Below, piece by piece: positions 55,701 to 64,000 of a stretch of 64,000 nt of DNA. A model generated the notes under the pieces. The model ran no database searches, was not told the DNA's origin, and worked only from the letters and a program-made list of their open reading frames with translations. Every line of letters begins with the position of its first letter. Position 1 is the first letter of the stretch. The stretch comes from Linnemannia schmuckeri (lineage: Eukaryota; Mortierellomycota; Mortierellomycetes; Mortierellales; Mortierellaceae), in contig JANATG010000002.1 in the NCBI GenBank assembly GCA_029449235.1, positions 2,046,001 through 2,110,000 on the forward strand, written 5' to 3'. The position numbers were made by a program, and so were the translations under genes.

Positions 55701-56503
55701 AGGTGGATTGCCGCTGCCTCTGAGGCAAAGTACTCGTGCGCGTATCTAAATGCGTTGCCAATGGTCAATACGCAACCCGTCAGTCAGTAAAAGCGCCAAA
55801 TAATGTTGAAATGTGCCCGAGTAGTCGGCTGTGTCCTGAGAACGTGCTGATGTGAGTGCGCCTCTTACGTGTTTTCTGCATGAATGTAATCCCGAAGATC
55901 CTAGTATGTAGAAAAAAAAAGAAAGGTGTAAGGTAAGCTTATTGTGAACACACCATATATCTATTGATAGTTGGAGAGTACAGATCGCGAGTTCACGTAC
56001 TGGATCGTCCTTGTTGGCCATCCATTCGTACTCGTCCACGCGGAGCCTGCCGAGAACGCGGGTTTCTTTGGGTATCTTCTTGGGCGCCTTTGGGGGTGTC
56101 GGCCTAAAACAAGAAAAATCAATGCACAATCCCAAATGAGTCGATCCGAGACAAGCTGTCCTCAGGCACTGATCAAACGCCAATTTAATTTGATCCGCAA
56201 AAAAAATCTTCCTCTTTCTTACTGTTGGAATACAGCGCGAAGGGTGCCTAAGAAACTGAGTTCACGTCGCTGTTGACCCTGAAAGCGGCACTGCAATGAA
56301 GTAGACGATGCATGGGCGACACGTCGTAGACTCGAGGTCAGGGTCCTGCGAGCGTTGCTTATGTTGCCTGCTGCCGCTGTTCTCTCGACAGGTATAAAAG
56401 TTGTGGACCGGTGCACCCATATTTGTGTATAGTTAGGGTTGTTTGAAGGATGTCGACAGTGTATCCTGGCGAGGACTGGTGGCAGTGTCCTCGGTATTGA
56501 CAT
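52791..56503 (-). CDS. Prolyl oligopeptidase family (oligopeptidase B-like, S9A) serine peptidase
   Basis: Cuts short peptides, in oligopeptidase B after basic residues. Eleven exons: 56503-56223, 56103-56001, 55900-55869, 55745-55691, 55578-55435, 55331-54828, 54719-54573, 54463-54335, 54227-54107, 53997-53602, 53443-52791; about 854 aa. The first 90 residues are Arg-rich and acid-poor, suggesting a mitochondrial presequence. A propeller follows (PKETRVLGRLRVDEYEWM...). The catalytic domain has RSYGAYGVPTDIDF, the nucleophile Ser in ASGVSAGGLLMG, Asp in GERDQRVDYSQ and His in NRGHFG. The C-terminus has a Gly/Glu-rich tail. Exon 9 is uncertain: the strong donor GTAAGT at 54110 leaves the wrong phase for exon 10, so I extended the exon 4 nt to a weak GT at 54106. 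It is divergent from SF3B6. Confidence 0.87.
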
Positions 56504-56897
56504 GACTTCCTTGCTTATATGGTGTGCGAGGTGAATGCCAGCCTCGAAAAGTGAATGAAGAAGAGAGTATTGAAAGAAAGGAAAAGAAGGTTATGCCTTG
56601 TCGAATTGACACTCGAGGGAACAACCAGGGAGCATCAAAACAGTGGCTTAAAATTGTTTATGCCCTGTTTCCCTTTTTGGAAGCACATTCATTATTATGC
56701 CAGTCAAAGAGAAGACCAAAGCTGCTTGGCCTCCTTTACATTTCTTTCACTCACTCACCTCTTCACCCCCCACTCTCATCACCTCAACGCACTCTCATCT
56801 ATCGATTGGCATCCAGCACACGCCTTCAAAAGGAACCAAGGAAAACTCGCTTATTCTCAGGAACCTACTTCGCATCAACACACACATCACCACCGCA
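56504..56897. other. Divergent intergenic region, oligopeptidase / SF3B6
   Basis: Shared upstream region. The SF3B6 side has a C/T- and CA-rich leader at 56735-56895. No other gene is seen. Confidence 0.5.
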
Positions 56898-57697
56898 ATG
56901 AACGCAAACCGCACAAACGTATGAACCTCAGTCAAAGGAAATCAGTTTCAGCCTTACATGCAACCAAAGCTAGCTTCTCTTGCTGCTACCTTCTCAAGAA
57001 CAAACGATTTTATGAATATTGAAATTAATGCATCAATATACTTTGCATTTTAAACTTCATAGGCTCGTCTGCCACCAGAGGTCAACAGGGCTTTGTTCGT
57101 CCGGTAAGTAGACCACCTTGCAAACAACGACACGTCAATCAAGTATCCAACAAACGCCTGCGAATCAGTATTGCACATACCCTCCCCCCTTCCCCCCCCC
57201 CCCCCCCCCCATTTCTTCCACCATATCGTCTACGCCAAAACATCCATACTAACTTGCTCTTTCTCTTTTACCTCGCACTTATTAGCAACCTGCCCTTCAA
57301 GATCACACCAGAGGAGATGTACGACATTTTCGGGAAATATGGAGCGATCCGCCAGATTCGTGTGGGGAATGCCAACGACACCAAGGGAACAGCATTCGTC
57401 ATCTATGAGGACATCTTTGACGCCAAAACCGCATACGAGCACCTCCAAGGATTCAACATCATGGGTCGCTATTTGATCGTCCTCTATTACCAACCCAACA
57501 AGGTCACCAAGAAGATGAACTTGGCCAAGAAGGAAGAAGAGCTCAAGGAATTGAAGACGTAAGTCCTTCTCGACTGCTTTATTTGTTGAATATGTGGTGC
57601 CATTGATCAGGATTCAGAAGAGGCACACTTGTCCTAACGACATCTTTTATTTTGTTTCATCTTTACTAGTCGTTATGGTATTTCGGATGACGACTAA
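56898..57697 (+). CDS. Splicing factor 3B subunit 6 (SF3B6/p14)
   Basis: RNA-binding subunit of the U2 snRNP SF3b complex, located near the branch-point adenosine. Exons 56898-56918, 57063-57103, 57286-57558, 57670-57697 give 120 aa, against about 125 in animals. It starts [20 protein letters not shown]. The single RRM has RNP2-like RALFVRNLPF and RNP1-like [11 protein letters not shown], then the helix [14 protein letters not shown] and strand [12 protein letters not shown]. The tail ends RYGISDDD. A 19-C run (57192-57210) lies in intron 2. The orthology is clear over the full length. Confidence 0.95.
57192..57210 (+). repeat. Poly-C tract, 19 nt, within an intron
   Basis: The only long C run in the window. 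It lies in the second intron of the SF3B6 gene, upstream of the acceptor's pyrimidine tract. Confidence 0.9.
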
Positions 57698-58063
57698 AAC
57701 ATGGGAGCAGGAGTGTATACGTATGCAGTCTTCAGGAAAACCGACATTGAAAAGGCGCATGGATCAAAGTGCTGATACTGACTGATTGACAGGAGGACAG
57801 AGACTATGTCCAACGTGCAATTTACTTCGCACTCCCTTCTCAGTCACTAAAAGCACCAAATCACACGCCGTGTACATTAGCCAAATAAACCACAAAAAAA
57901 CGGATCTCGCACGCCCGCATACAGGATATCGAAGCATTTTTTTTGTGATAATACAAGGAGCTAATATTTTACAATAGGGCAATGGGAAGTAATACGTAGA
58001 AGAGGATGTGTGTTGGAGCACTTGGTTCCTGTGTCTGACTGGCAAAAGTCAATAGGAGAGTCT
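57698..58063. other. Intergenic, convergent 3' ends of SF3B6 and Mis14
   Basis: No gene seen. AATAAA (57884) lies on the plus strand. Confidence 0.5.
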
Positions 58064-59107
58064 TCAAGGCAACAGTTCGTCGACGACTGCCTGTGCGCTC
58101 TCCACCCGCGTAATGTTTGAAGAGACGGTCTAATTTGTAGATCAAGAATTACATCAGTATGGTGGTGACTTATTGACAGGCAATTACTTCCTATAGAAAC
58201 AAGCAGAAAAACGCACCTTTCGGAGTCCACTAAGAAGAGCCATGCTGGACGCATATTCCTGAGCGATAAGATCCTGGCGCTCCAATACAGCTACATCATT
58301 CGTAGTGATATTTTAAAGGCATTAGTCACCATTTGCTCTTGTCTTGCCAATGATCACCCTGTACGCGACGGCATTTTCCTCTTACATGTCTTACCCTGGT
58401 TGGTAGCATTGTCCTCCATATTCTCATCCTCATCTGGCTCAAATTCAATTCTGTCGGCCAGAGCAGACTGTCTACGAATAGCATCATCGAGCAACATCTT
58501 GACCTGCTCTGGCACACGTTTCCTCCGCTCTGCAACCTGCAATGTCAAATCCTCGACCAGCAGTTGTTGATGCTGCAGGCGTCGTCCCAATGACTCGTCC
58601 AGTGGTTCCACATCTAAGTGAGTTGTTAGTTATGTTGCTGTCAGTATGTCTTGCTTGGGCTTCGGTCGTGACTCTTTCCCATTTTCCTTGGTTGAGCAGA
58701 GCATGCAAGGGAGAAAGGGTCGAGGTTAGCTACCTTCGTTCTGGATGGCGTCGTCGTAGGGGATTCCGTTGATGTCAACGCCGGCACTTGCCATCTTGAC
58801 CATGTTCTCGAGCCACTAATTCCATGCAACCATACAAGTAAGTTTAGTTAGCCTTCCTGTTGTTTCTTAAGTCTCCATGACACGCCTGGTTTGTTTTGTT
58901 GTTGTTTTTTTTTTTTACTGACTGCAATTGATGTTGGTTACTGTAGTATACCTGATCGAGAAGAGAGTTGACTTCCTGCATGATCCGTGGGTCAGCCTTC
59001 TCGGCACTCTGCGTCTGTTCCAGCTTGTCGTAGAGAGCCTTGCGCCAGATCTGTGTGATGTATTGGATGTCGGCCTTGGACGAGACGTTGATCTTTGGGA
59101 ACTCCAT
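58064..59107 (-). CDS. Kinetochore MIND/MIS12 complex subunit Mis14/Nsl1
   Basis: Links centromeric chromatin to the Ndc80 complex at the outer kinetochore. Exons 59107-58952, 58815-58734, 58613-58395, 58290-58217 and 58129-58064 join in phase to 198 aa. The N-terminus MEFPKINVSSKADIQYI and the helix ITQIWRKALYDKLEQTQ match the Mis14 pattern. WLENMVKMASAGVDINGIPY precedes the family signature VEPLDESLGRRL. A coiled coil follows (residues about 88-140: QHQQLLVEDLTLQVAERRKR, then VPEQVKMLLDDAIRRQ). The acidic patch EPDEDENMED lies before a final short helix pair. Small kinetochore subunits diverge fast, so the call rests on the coiled-coil layout plus the EPLDESL and VPEQ motifs. Confidence 0.75.
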
Positions 59108-59377
59108 GCTGGTCCTTGTGTGAGTATGGTGTTGTGGTTGGAGAAGGGAAAAGAGAGCTGAAAGCCAGGGAAGAAATAACGCCGCTGAAAAATAAAATCA
59201 AAAGGAGCTGTGTCCAATTACCTCTGGTGAAACGCGCATCTAGCACGCAATTTTTTATTCTTGTTCAAAAAAAAAAGTGCCGGAAGGACACACTCTGGTC
59301 CTCTACCTCCGGATATAATGTTACTCTCATATGTACATGGGGTGATGAGGCGGTATAGCTTCTACAATCTATCCTCT

Positions 59378-60345
59378 TTAACCATCCAACTCGATCAAGG
59401 CAGGCTGGGCAGACTTGTTCAGCAACTCAACGGGGACCTTCTCGTGCAAGAAACTGGCGCAGTACATGCACTTGACAGCAGCGACAGGGACGTTGGCGTT
59501 GCACCATTGACAGGTCTTGGTCACTCCAGAGGCATCGGCATCGTCGGGCTTGGTCGCGTCAACCTCTCCGTTGCTGATCTTCTTCTGTTTGCGGCTCAGG
59601 CGCCAGCTGCGGAACCTGGTGGCGGTAAAGATAATCAAGAAGAGAGTAATGGCAACGAGGAAGAAGTTGATGGCCGTCATGAGGAATCGACCGACGTTTT
59701 CGGTGACGGCACCAGCAGCCTGAGCCTCCTCAGGAGTGTGGTAAGGCTTCTTGGAAGGTTCAACATCCTTGATGACAATGAACCAGTTGTCCAAGTTGGA
59801 GCCTATTGGTGGCAATAATGATACACCCTGTTAGTCTGCTTTCCTAACAAGCGTCGTTTATTAAAAAGTGAAACCCTTATGCTGACATTTTCAGGCACCT
59901 ACCAGCAATGACAAGACCCAGGGGAGGGGTCAAGATATCATCGACAAAGGAGTTGAGCACCTTCGAGAAGGCTCCGCCAATGACCAAACCCTGTTGTTAT
60001 TCCACGAAGAAACAATAAAGAGAACGAAAGTAAGGGAGTTTAGTCGATCGTGTCAAGGCAAAAGATGGGCCATAATGCTCGTGTTTCTAGTGCATACGTG
60101 CATGCGTCGTTGCAATCAAGCGTATATTTTTTCGCTCGCTTAGCCCAAAAAGAGCAAGCACAAGCGCTCTGGTCCTTTTTTTTGTTGCTGTTGCTGTTGC
60201 TGTTGCTGTGAATGAGGGCTTGTTGTTGTCTTGAGTATGAACGTACCACTCCGAGATCGATGATGTTGCCACGCTGAATGAACTCCTTGAACTCATGCCA
60301 GACACTGGAGTTTTTGACACGGTCGCGGACGTTGAGGATGGGCAT
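59378..60345 (-). CDS. mscL: MscL-family large-conductance mechanosensitive channel with zinc ribbon
   Basis: Pressure-opened pore that releases small solutes when membrane tension rises. Exons 60345-60247, 59990-59903 and 59802-59378 give 203 aa. The N-terminal helix and first membrane segment read [16 protein letters not shown], then [18 protein letters not shown], close to bacterial MscL; the residues matching the gate constriction are Leu31 and Leu35. The PPLG turn is at about residues 54-57. The second segment is at about 100-125 ([16 protein letters not shown]), followed by a basic linker. The tail has four Cys (160, 163, 174, 177) as CxxC-x10-CxxC, a zinc-ribbon pattern also seen at the end of many bacterial MscL proteins. 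Two good introns place it in the host genome. Transfer from bacteria at some past time is inferred. Location (plasma membrane or organelle) is unknown. Confidence 0.88.
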
Positions 60346-60863
60346 GATTGTTGTGAATGTGCGGAGATAAGGTAGGTGAGGAGAAAGCAAGGGTGAGTAA
60401 GCAAAAGAAAAAAAAAAGAAAAAAAGAAAAGAAAAGAAAAGAAAAGAAAGAAAAGAAAAAGAAAAACAAGAAGCGGCGGGAAAGAAGGACGAGATAAGAC
60501 AGAAAGTTCAGTCAGCAAGCTAACAAGGCAGCAAAAGAAACGCCGGCTGGACAAATGGAACTTCCCTGATACCCTTCACGCAGCCCCACCTCTTTTTTTT
60601 TCCTTTTTTCTTTCTTCTCTTACCCAACCAGCCAACACCATACGCACCATTGCACAACATAACACATACAACTCCCCTGTACTCCTGTCGCTGCATAAAC
60701 ACAATCGCGTCAGTAATACACTCATCAAAGGCACAAACACAAACAAACGACCGCAAACGCAATGACAACGTGCCTCTTCCTCTTCCCACTTCTCTCTCCT
60801 CACCTACTATCCCACAATCACTCCTCTTCTTTTTGTAGCCCTCGTTTTTCTGTCTTGTTTGTT

Positions 60864-60864
<1 letters not shown>

Positions 60865-60897
<33 letters not shown>
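60865..60897 (+). repeat. Poly-T tract, 33 nt
   Basis: The longest homopolymer in the window. Confidence 0.95.
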
Positions 60898-61732
60898 CCC
60901 GCGCGCCCTGGATGGGCGGAAGAGGGTTCGCGCCCAACTTGAAACTCAGAGTGGAAGAAAAAAAACTTTCTGCTGCCTTGACTTGTCAGCTGGGCACATC
61001 AAGATCGTGCTAAGGAGAATGGATGCAGACAAACAACATCATCCTTGGACGACTCTCTTCTTTGATGATGTGGTTAAACTCTTTTTTTTGTCTTCCTCGT
61101 CCCAGACAGAGAGCGAGAAAGGAGGAGAACAACATCAAGGCAAAAATATGGATGGATGACCCTCCCAGGGGGTTGGTTTGCCTAGTCGTCGACGTGTTTG
61201 ACCGGGTGGATGGTAGTGCTTGTTCATGCAAACCTACACTCGATCACTGTCAGTCACGGTGTCTTGGAAGGTATCTATGTATCGAGTAGCCGATGGGAAA
61301 CGCCAACCGAACGAAGTTAAATGTAAATGTGTAAACTTCTAGCCAAGTCGACCATGGTAAGAAAGACGGTCCCTTGTCTACCATTTAGAGTAGAAAGGTC
61401 GACAATCAACAGCTGCAACATAATAACCAACCCATATCCAGCAGGACCATTATGAATGACGACGATTTTTTTATTGGTCACCCATCGGTGCAGATACAAG
61501 AAAAGTTGTCTTTGTACCCATACTCCGGGTAAAACTACCATTAAGAGCTCCTTTACTTCCTTCCCTTGACCGCTCCCCTTTCTATGCTCTCATTTTTGAC
61601 TGTTCTTAGAAGAATGTCCCATGATTTCGGAAATCGACTCTGTTGTCGACGATTGTTTTTTTTGCTTTCAAACAACGTAAAGGAAACGAGAGCCTTGTTT
61701 TTCTCTCAGAAGATTAAAAATCCGGCTGTTGC

Positions 61733-61757
<25 letters not shown>
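61733..61757 (+). repeat. Poly-A tract, 25 nt
   Basis: Uninterrupted A run about 310 bp upstream of ATG5. Confidence 0.95.
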
Positions 61758-61764
<7 letters not shown>

Positions 61765-62068
61765 TCGACATGGAATAAAAAAAGGTCTTTTTGCTGACGA
61801 GACATATGAAGTCCTCTGCCTCGCTTCCTTTCTTTCGTCATGGTTTTTGCAGAATAATGAGGTGGTCGACTATCGACTATTGGATTGAGCCACGGTTGCC
61901 AGGATGGATGGAGAATAAAAGGGCTTTGTTGTCCTCTTTTTTTTTTCTCCATAGTGTCACTTCTTCCTGTAACGTTTTGCGCCACCAACACATCTAGGAA
62001 TCAGGAACCAACGCCACCATCAGTTAGTATCAGCCAGTCAACCAACCATCACTCACCAAACGACCACC

Positions 62069-63388
62069 ATGCACACCACGTCTGAAAACCCCGTAGCCAG
62101 GGTCATCTGGGAGGGATCGATCCCCATCCAGTTCGTCTGGGATCCATCAGAGACACAAGGACGTATTCTAGAGCCGTACTTTGTATGTGAACAACAACTG
62201 GTACATAACCATGCAGTGGCGCGAGAAGAAAAAAAAGAAACGTGGGCTGACGTTTTCCTTATTATTATTTTTTTCTACTTTGCTTACCAAATCGTGCCTG
62301 GTTAGGTTGAAGTGCCGCGCTGTTCATATCTCTCCCTCATCACCAACCAGATCCGACGAGACTTTGCCGCCAAACGACTTGGCTTCACATCGGACGAAAG
62401 CGAGATTTGGTTTGACTACCAAGGCATCCCCTTGAAATGGTACGTCTTCTTAGAAAGATAGAGAAGGCACATGGCGCGATGAACGTCAATGAGGATTCTA
62501 ACTGTCAGCTCTATGTGGTACAACACAACAGGCATTATCCGATCGGTCTGTTATTTGATATCCATGGACTACAAGCAACATCAATGAAAAAGGAAACCAT
62601 GCTTCCTCTACCATGGAGGGTAACTGTGCACAGCCAACACTTTCCGGGCGAAAAGTTGATCAAGAATCCGACCTTGAAGAGTTGTCAGGACTTCTTCATG
62701 TCCATGATCAAGGAGGTAGTTTTCATGTGACGAACCAATGTTGTAGAAGTATGAAAAGTGAGGTAGAAAGGGAGTGGACCTGAACTCATCCAATCCCTTG
62801 TACCTACTCCACCTTACTGTCCCGATATTTCGATGCTTAGGCTGATTATATTCGCAATGGATCGACCAAGAAGGTGATGAACATGTCCAAGTCTGACCAG
62901 TCACAGCTCTGGGAGGGACTCTGGTCAAGTAAGTTCTTTCATTTGTCGCTTCGCTTGAGGGGATGGATAGTTGGTCAACTGCGCCATGCGTCAAATAAGA
63001 CTGATCACTCACTCCTCTCGTTCTTTCCGACGTATATGATTTGATAGAGAGTTACGAACAGTTTTGGGGTATGAACCAGAGGCTGGTCTCGAACGATGGG
63101 ACGGTAGCCAAGAGCCTTCCAGTCAGGATTTACTTGCCCGAGAACTGCCCTGTCATCCAAGATCTTGTTTCTCCACTTGATGAACATGGTAGACCGAGGT
63201 CACTGCGCCAGATTCTTCATGCAGCAGTGCCAGACCTGTTCCCTCTTATTGACGCTGGATCGCATCCACCCGTTGCGAGTGTGCTTATCCATGGGATCAA
63301 ACCCAGCCTGGAGACAGACGCAACCTGGGCTGCCCAGACGATGGCCTATCCCGACAACTTCCTCCACCTCGTCGTTGTCCTTGACTGA
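62069..63388 (+). CDS. ATG5: Autophagy protein Atg5
   Basis: Core of the Atg12-Atg5-Atg16 complex, which drives lipidation of Atg8 on the growing autophagosome. Exons 62069-62182, 62306-62439, 62532-62715, 62841-62928, 63048-63388 give 286 aa, near the usual 275-295. The start MHTTSENPVARVIWEGSIPI fits the N-terminal ubiquitin-like domain. Further signatures are [38 protein letters not shown] and LPWRVTVHSQHFP. The lysine that accepts Atg12 is expected at Lys143 in SMIKEADYI. The C-terminal ubiquitin-like domain has PVRIYLPENCPVIQDLV, VLIHGIKPSLET and MAYPDNFLHLVVVL. The next gene, ATG29, starts 154 bp downstream on the same strand. Confidence 0.95.
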
Positions 63389-63542
63389 CTAGTGACAATT
63401 CAATTTGGCACAATCAATCTCCACTGATCCGTGCGTCCCTTTTGTTGGGAATAAATAAAATACCCAACCTTGCACTCTTTGTCACCTTTCTTACCTGACT
63501 CTCACTCGCATAGAATCATTCATATATTGCAACCATCAGGCC

Positions 63543-64000
63543 ATGGACTCCCTCGACGAACCAATTCATGTTATCATCCGCCTCCCTTACCCAAGACCCG
63601 AGGGCTTTGTTGACTCACAGCCTGTAAGAAGAAGCAATTAACATTCTGATTGCGTACTCGTCAGGAAGGATGATGGAAGTCGTGAATGCACGCGTCGCTC
63701 TTTACCCAACCAACATTCATTCACCTTTGCTCTCTCTTGCCGCCTTGCATTCATAGGTTCAATGGACAGAAGCGATGGAAAGGACGCTGTGGCAGATCAT
63801 TGGGAGAACGAAACCAACGCTAGTCGATTGTAAGTGTCTATTCTGTGCGTCAAAGACACAGGCTCACCGTTTTCGCATCGTTTGCCTTCTGGCGTTTCTG
63901 AGAATGAGAACAGTGAAACTCATTAATAACTTTTGAACGAGTAGGGAACGCTGTATCAAGGCAGCTAGGCAACGTCCCTGTGCCGTTCCTCATCCGTCAC
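63543..64000 (+). CDS. ATG29: Autophagy protein Atg29, 5' part
   Basis: Fungal Atg29 binds Atg17 and Atg31 in the scaffold that starts the pre-autophagosomal structure. Visible exons: 63543-63623, 63757-63829 and 63945 to beyond the window end. The protein begins MDSLDEPIHVIIRLPYPRPE, then GFVDSQPVQWTEAMERTLW and QIIGRTKPTLVDWNAVSRQL, ending in VPVPFLIRH at the window edge. The RLPYxRPEGFVD motif, the Trp-containing helix and the PVPFLI end are the conserved N-terminal Atg29 domain. The rest of the gene lies outside the window. Confidence 0.88.

Larger units (their letters stand above)
60346..62068. other. Intergenic region, MscL 5' side to ATG5
   Basis: Holds an A/AAAG-rich tract at 60405-60467 (pyrimidine leader of MscL), a 33-T run and a 25-A run. 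An 88-codon plus-strand frame at 61023-61289 is weak: its Cys-rich end has no recognised pattern, so it is not called. Confidence 0.45.

Noticed and set aside
61023..61289. 88-codon frame with a Cys-rich end
   Set aside because: No promoter-like leader, no signal peptide, no known pattern; length is within chance for this composition.
1..64000. CRISPR arrays, rRNA genes, operon-like bacterial features
   Set aside because: None were seen; gene structure throughout is eukaryotic with spliceosomal introns.

Overview
This is a gene-dense, intron-rich eukaryotic window, almost certainly from an early-diverging filamentous fungus. The base composition, intron style and gene set suggest Mucoromycota, perhaps Mortierellaceae; that placement is inference from style, not a database match. 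I rebuilt the coding genes by joining open frames across phase-compatible GT-AG introns of mostly about 50-150 nt. Of 80 introns placed by hand, about 70 end in TAG and only about 10 in CAG. No rRNA, tRNA, CRISPR array or intact transposon was seen.

Layout. 1-7.4 kb: the 3' part of a kinesin-3 (KIF1/Unc104) gene, a mitochondrial ornithine acetyltransferase (ArgJ type) and a MYND-SET (SMYD-like) methyltransferase. 7.9-21.4 kb: a 12-exon XMAP215/Stu2 gene with five TOG regions, divergent from a 17-exon exportin-5/Msn5 gene. 22-31.9 kb: a BRD8/Bdc1-like NuA4 bromodomain subunit, the TFIIH helicase XPB/Ssl2, the AP endonuclease Apn2 and a METTL21-type lysine methyltransferase. 32-41 kb: a DUF952 protein, an unrecognised multi-pass membrane protein, an F-box/LRR-type protein, a region of possible gene relics, and two neighbouring four-pass membrane proteins with poly-Gln tails. 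41.8-47.3 kb: a TAF14-like YEATS/ET protein divergent from the TFIIH helicase XPD/Rad3. 47.3-51.3 kb: a gene-poor stretch with one doubtful small gene. 51.3-64 kb: a secreted five-module Kazal-like precursor, a prolyl-oligopeptidase, the splicing factor SF3B6/p14, a Mis14/Nsl1 kinetochore subunit, a bacterial-type MscL channel with a C-terminal zinc ribbon, ATG5 and the 5' end of ATG29.

Genes with related jobs lie near each other: both TFIIH helicases (XPB, XPD) with the TFIIF/TFIID-associated TAF14, XPB next to Apn2 (excision and base repair), and ATG5 next to ATG29 (autophagy). Whether this clustering is conserved cannot be judged from one window.

The most unusual items are the Kazal-like precursor, cut into five six-cysteine modules by dibasic sites; the intron-bearing MscL with a CxxC...CxxC tail; Apn2 with two PCNA-binding boxes and a probable GC-AG intron; a convergent gene pair whose stop codons both sit inside AATAAA hexamers; and a 25-bp direct repeat with copies exactly 100 bp apart.
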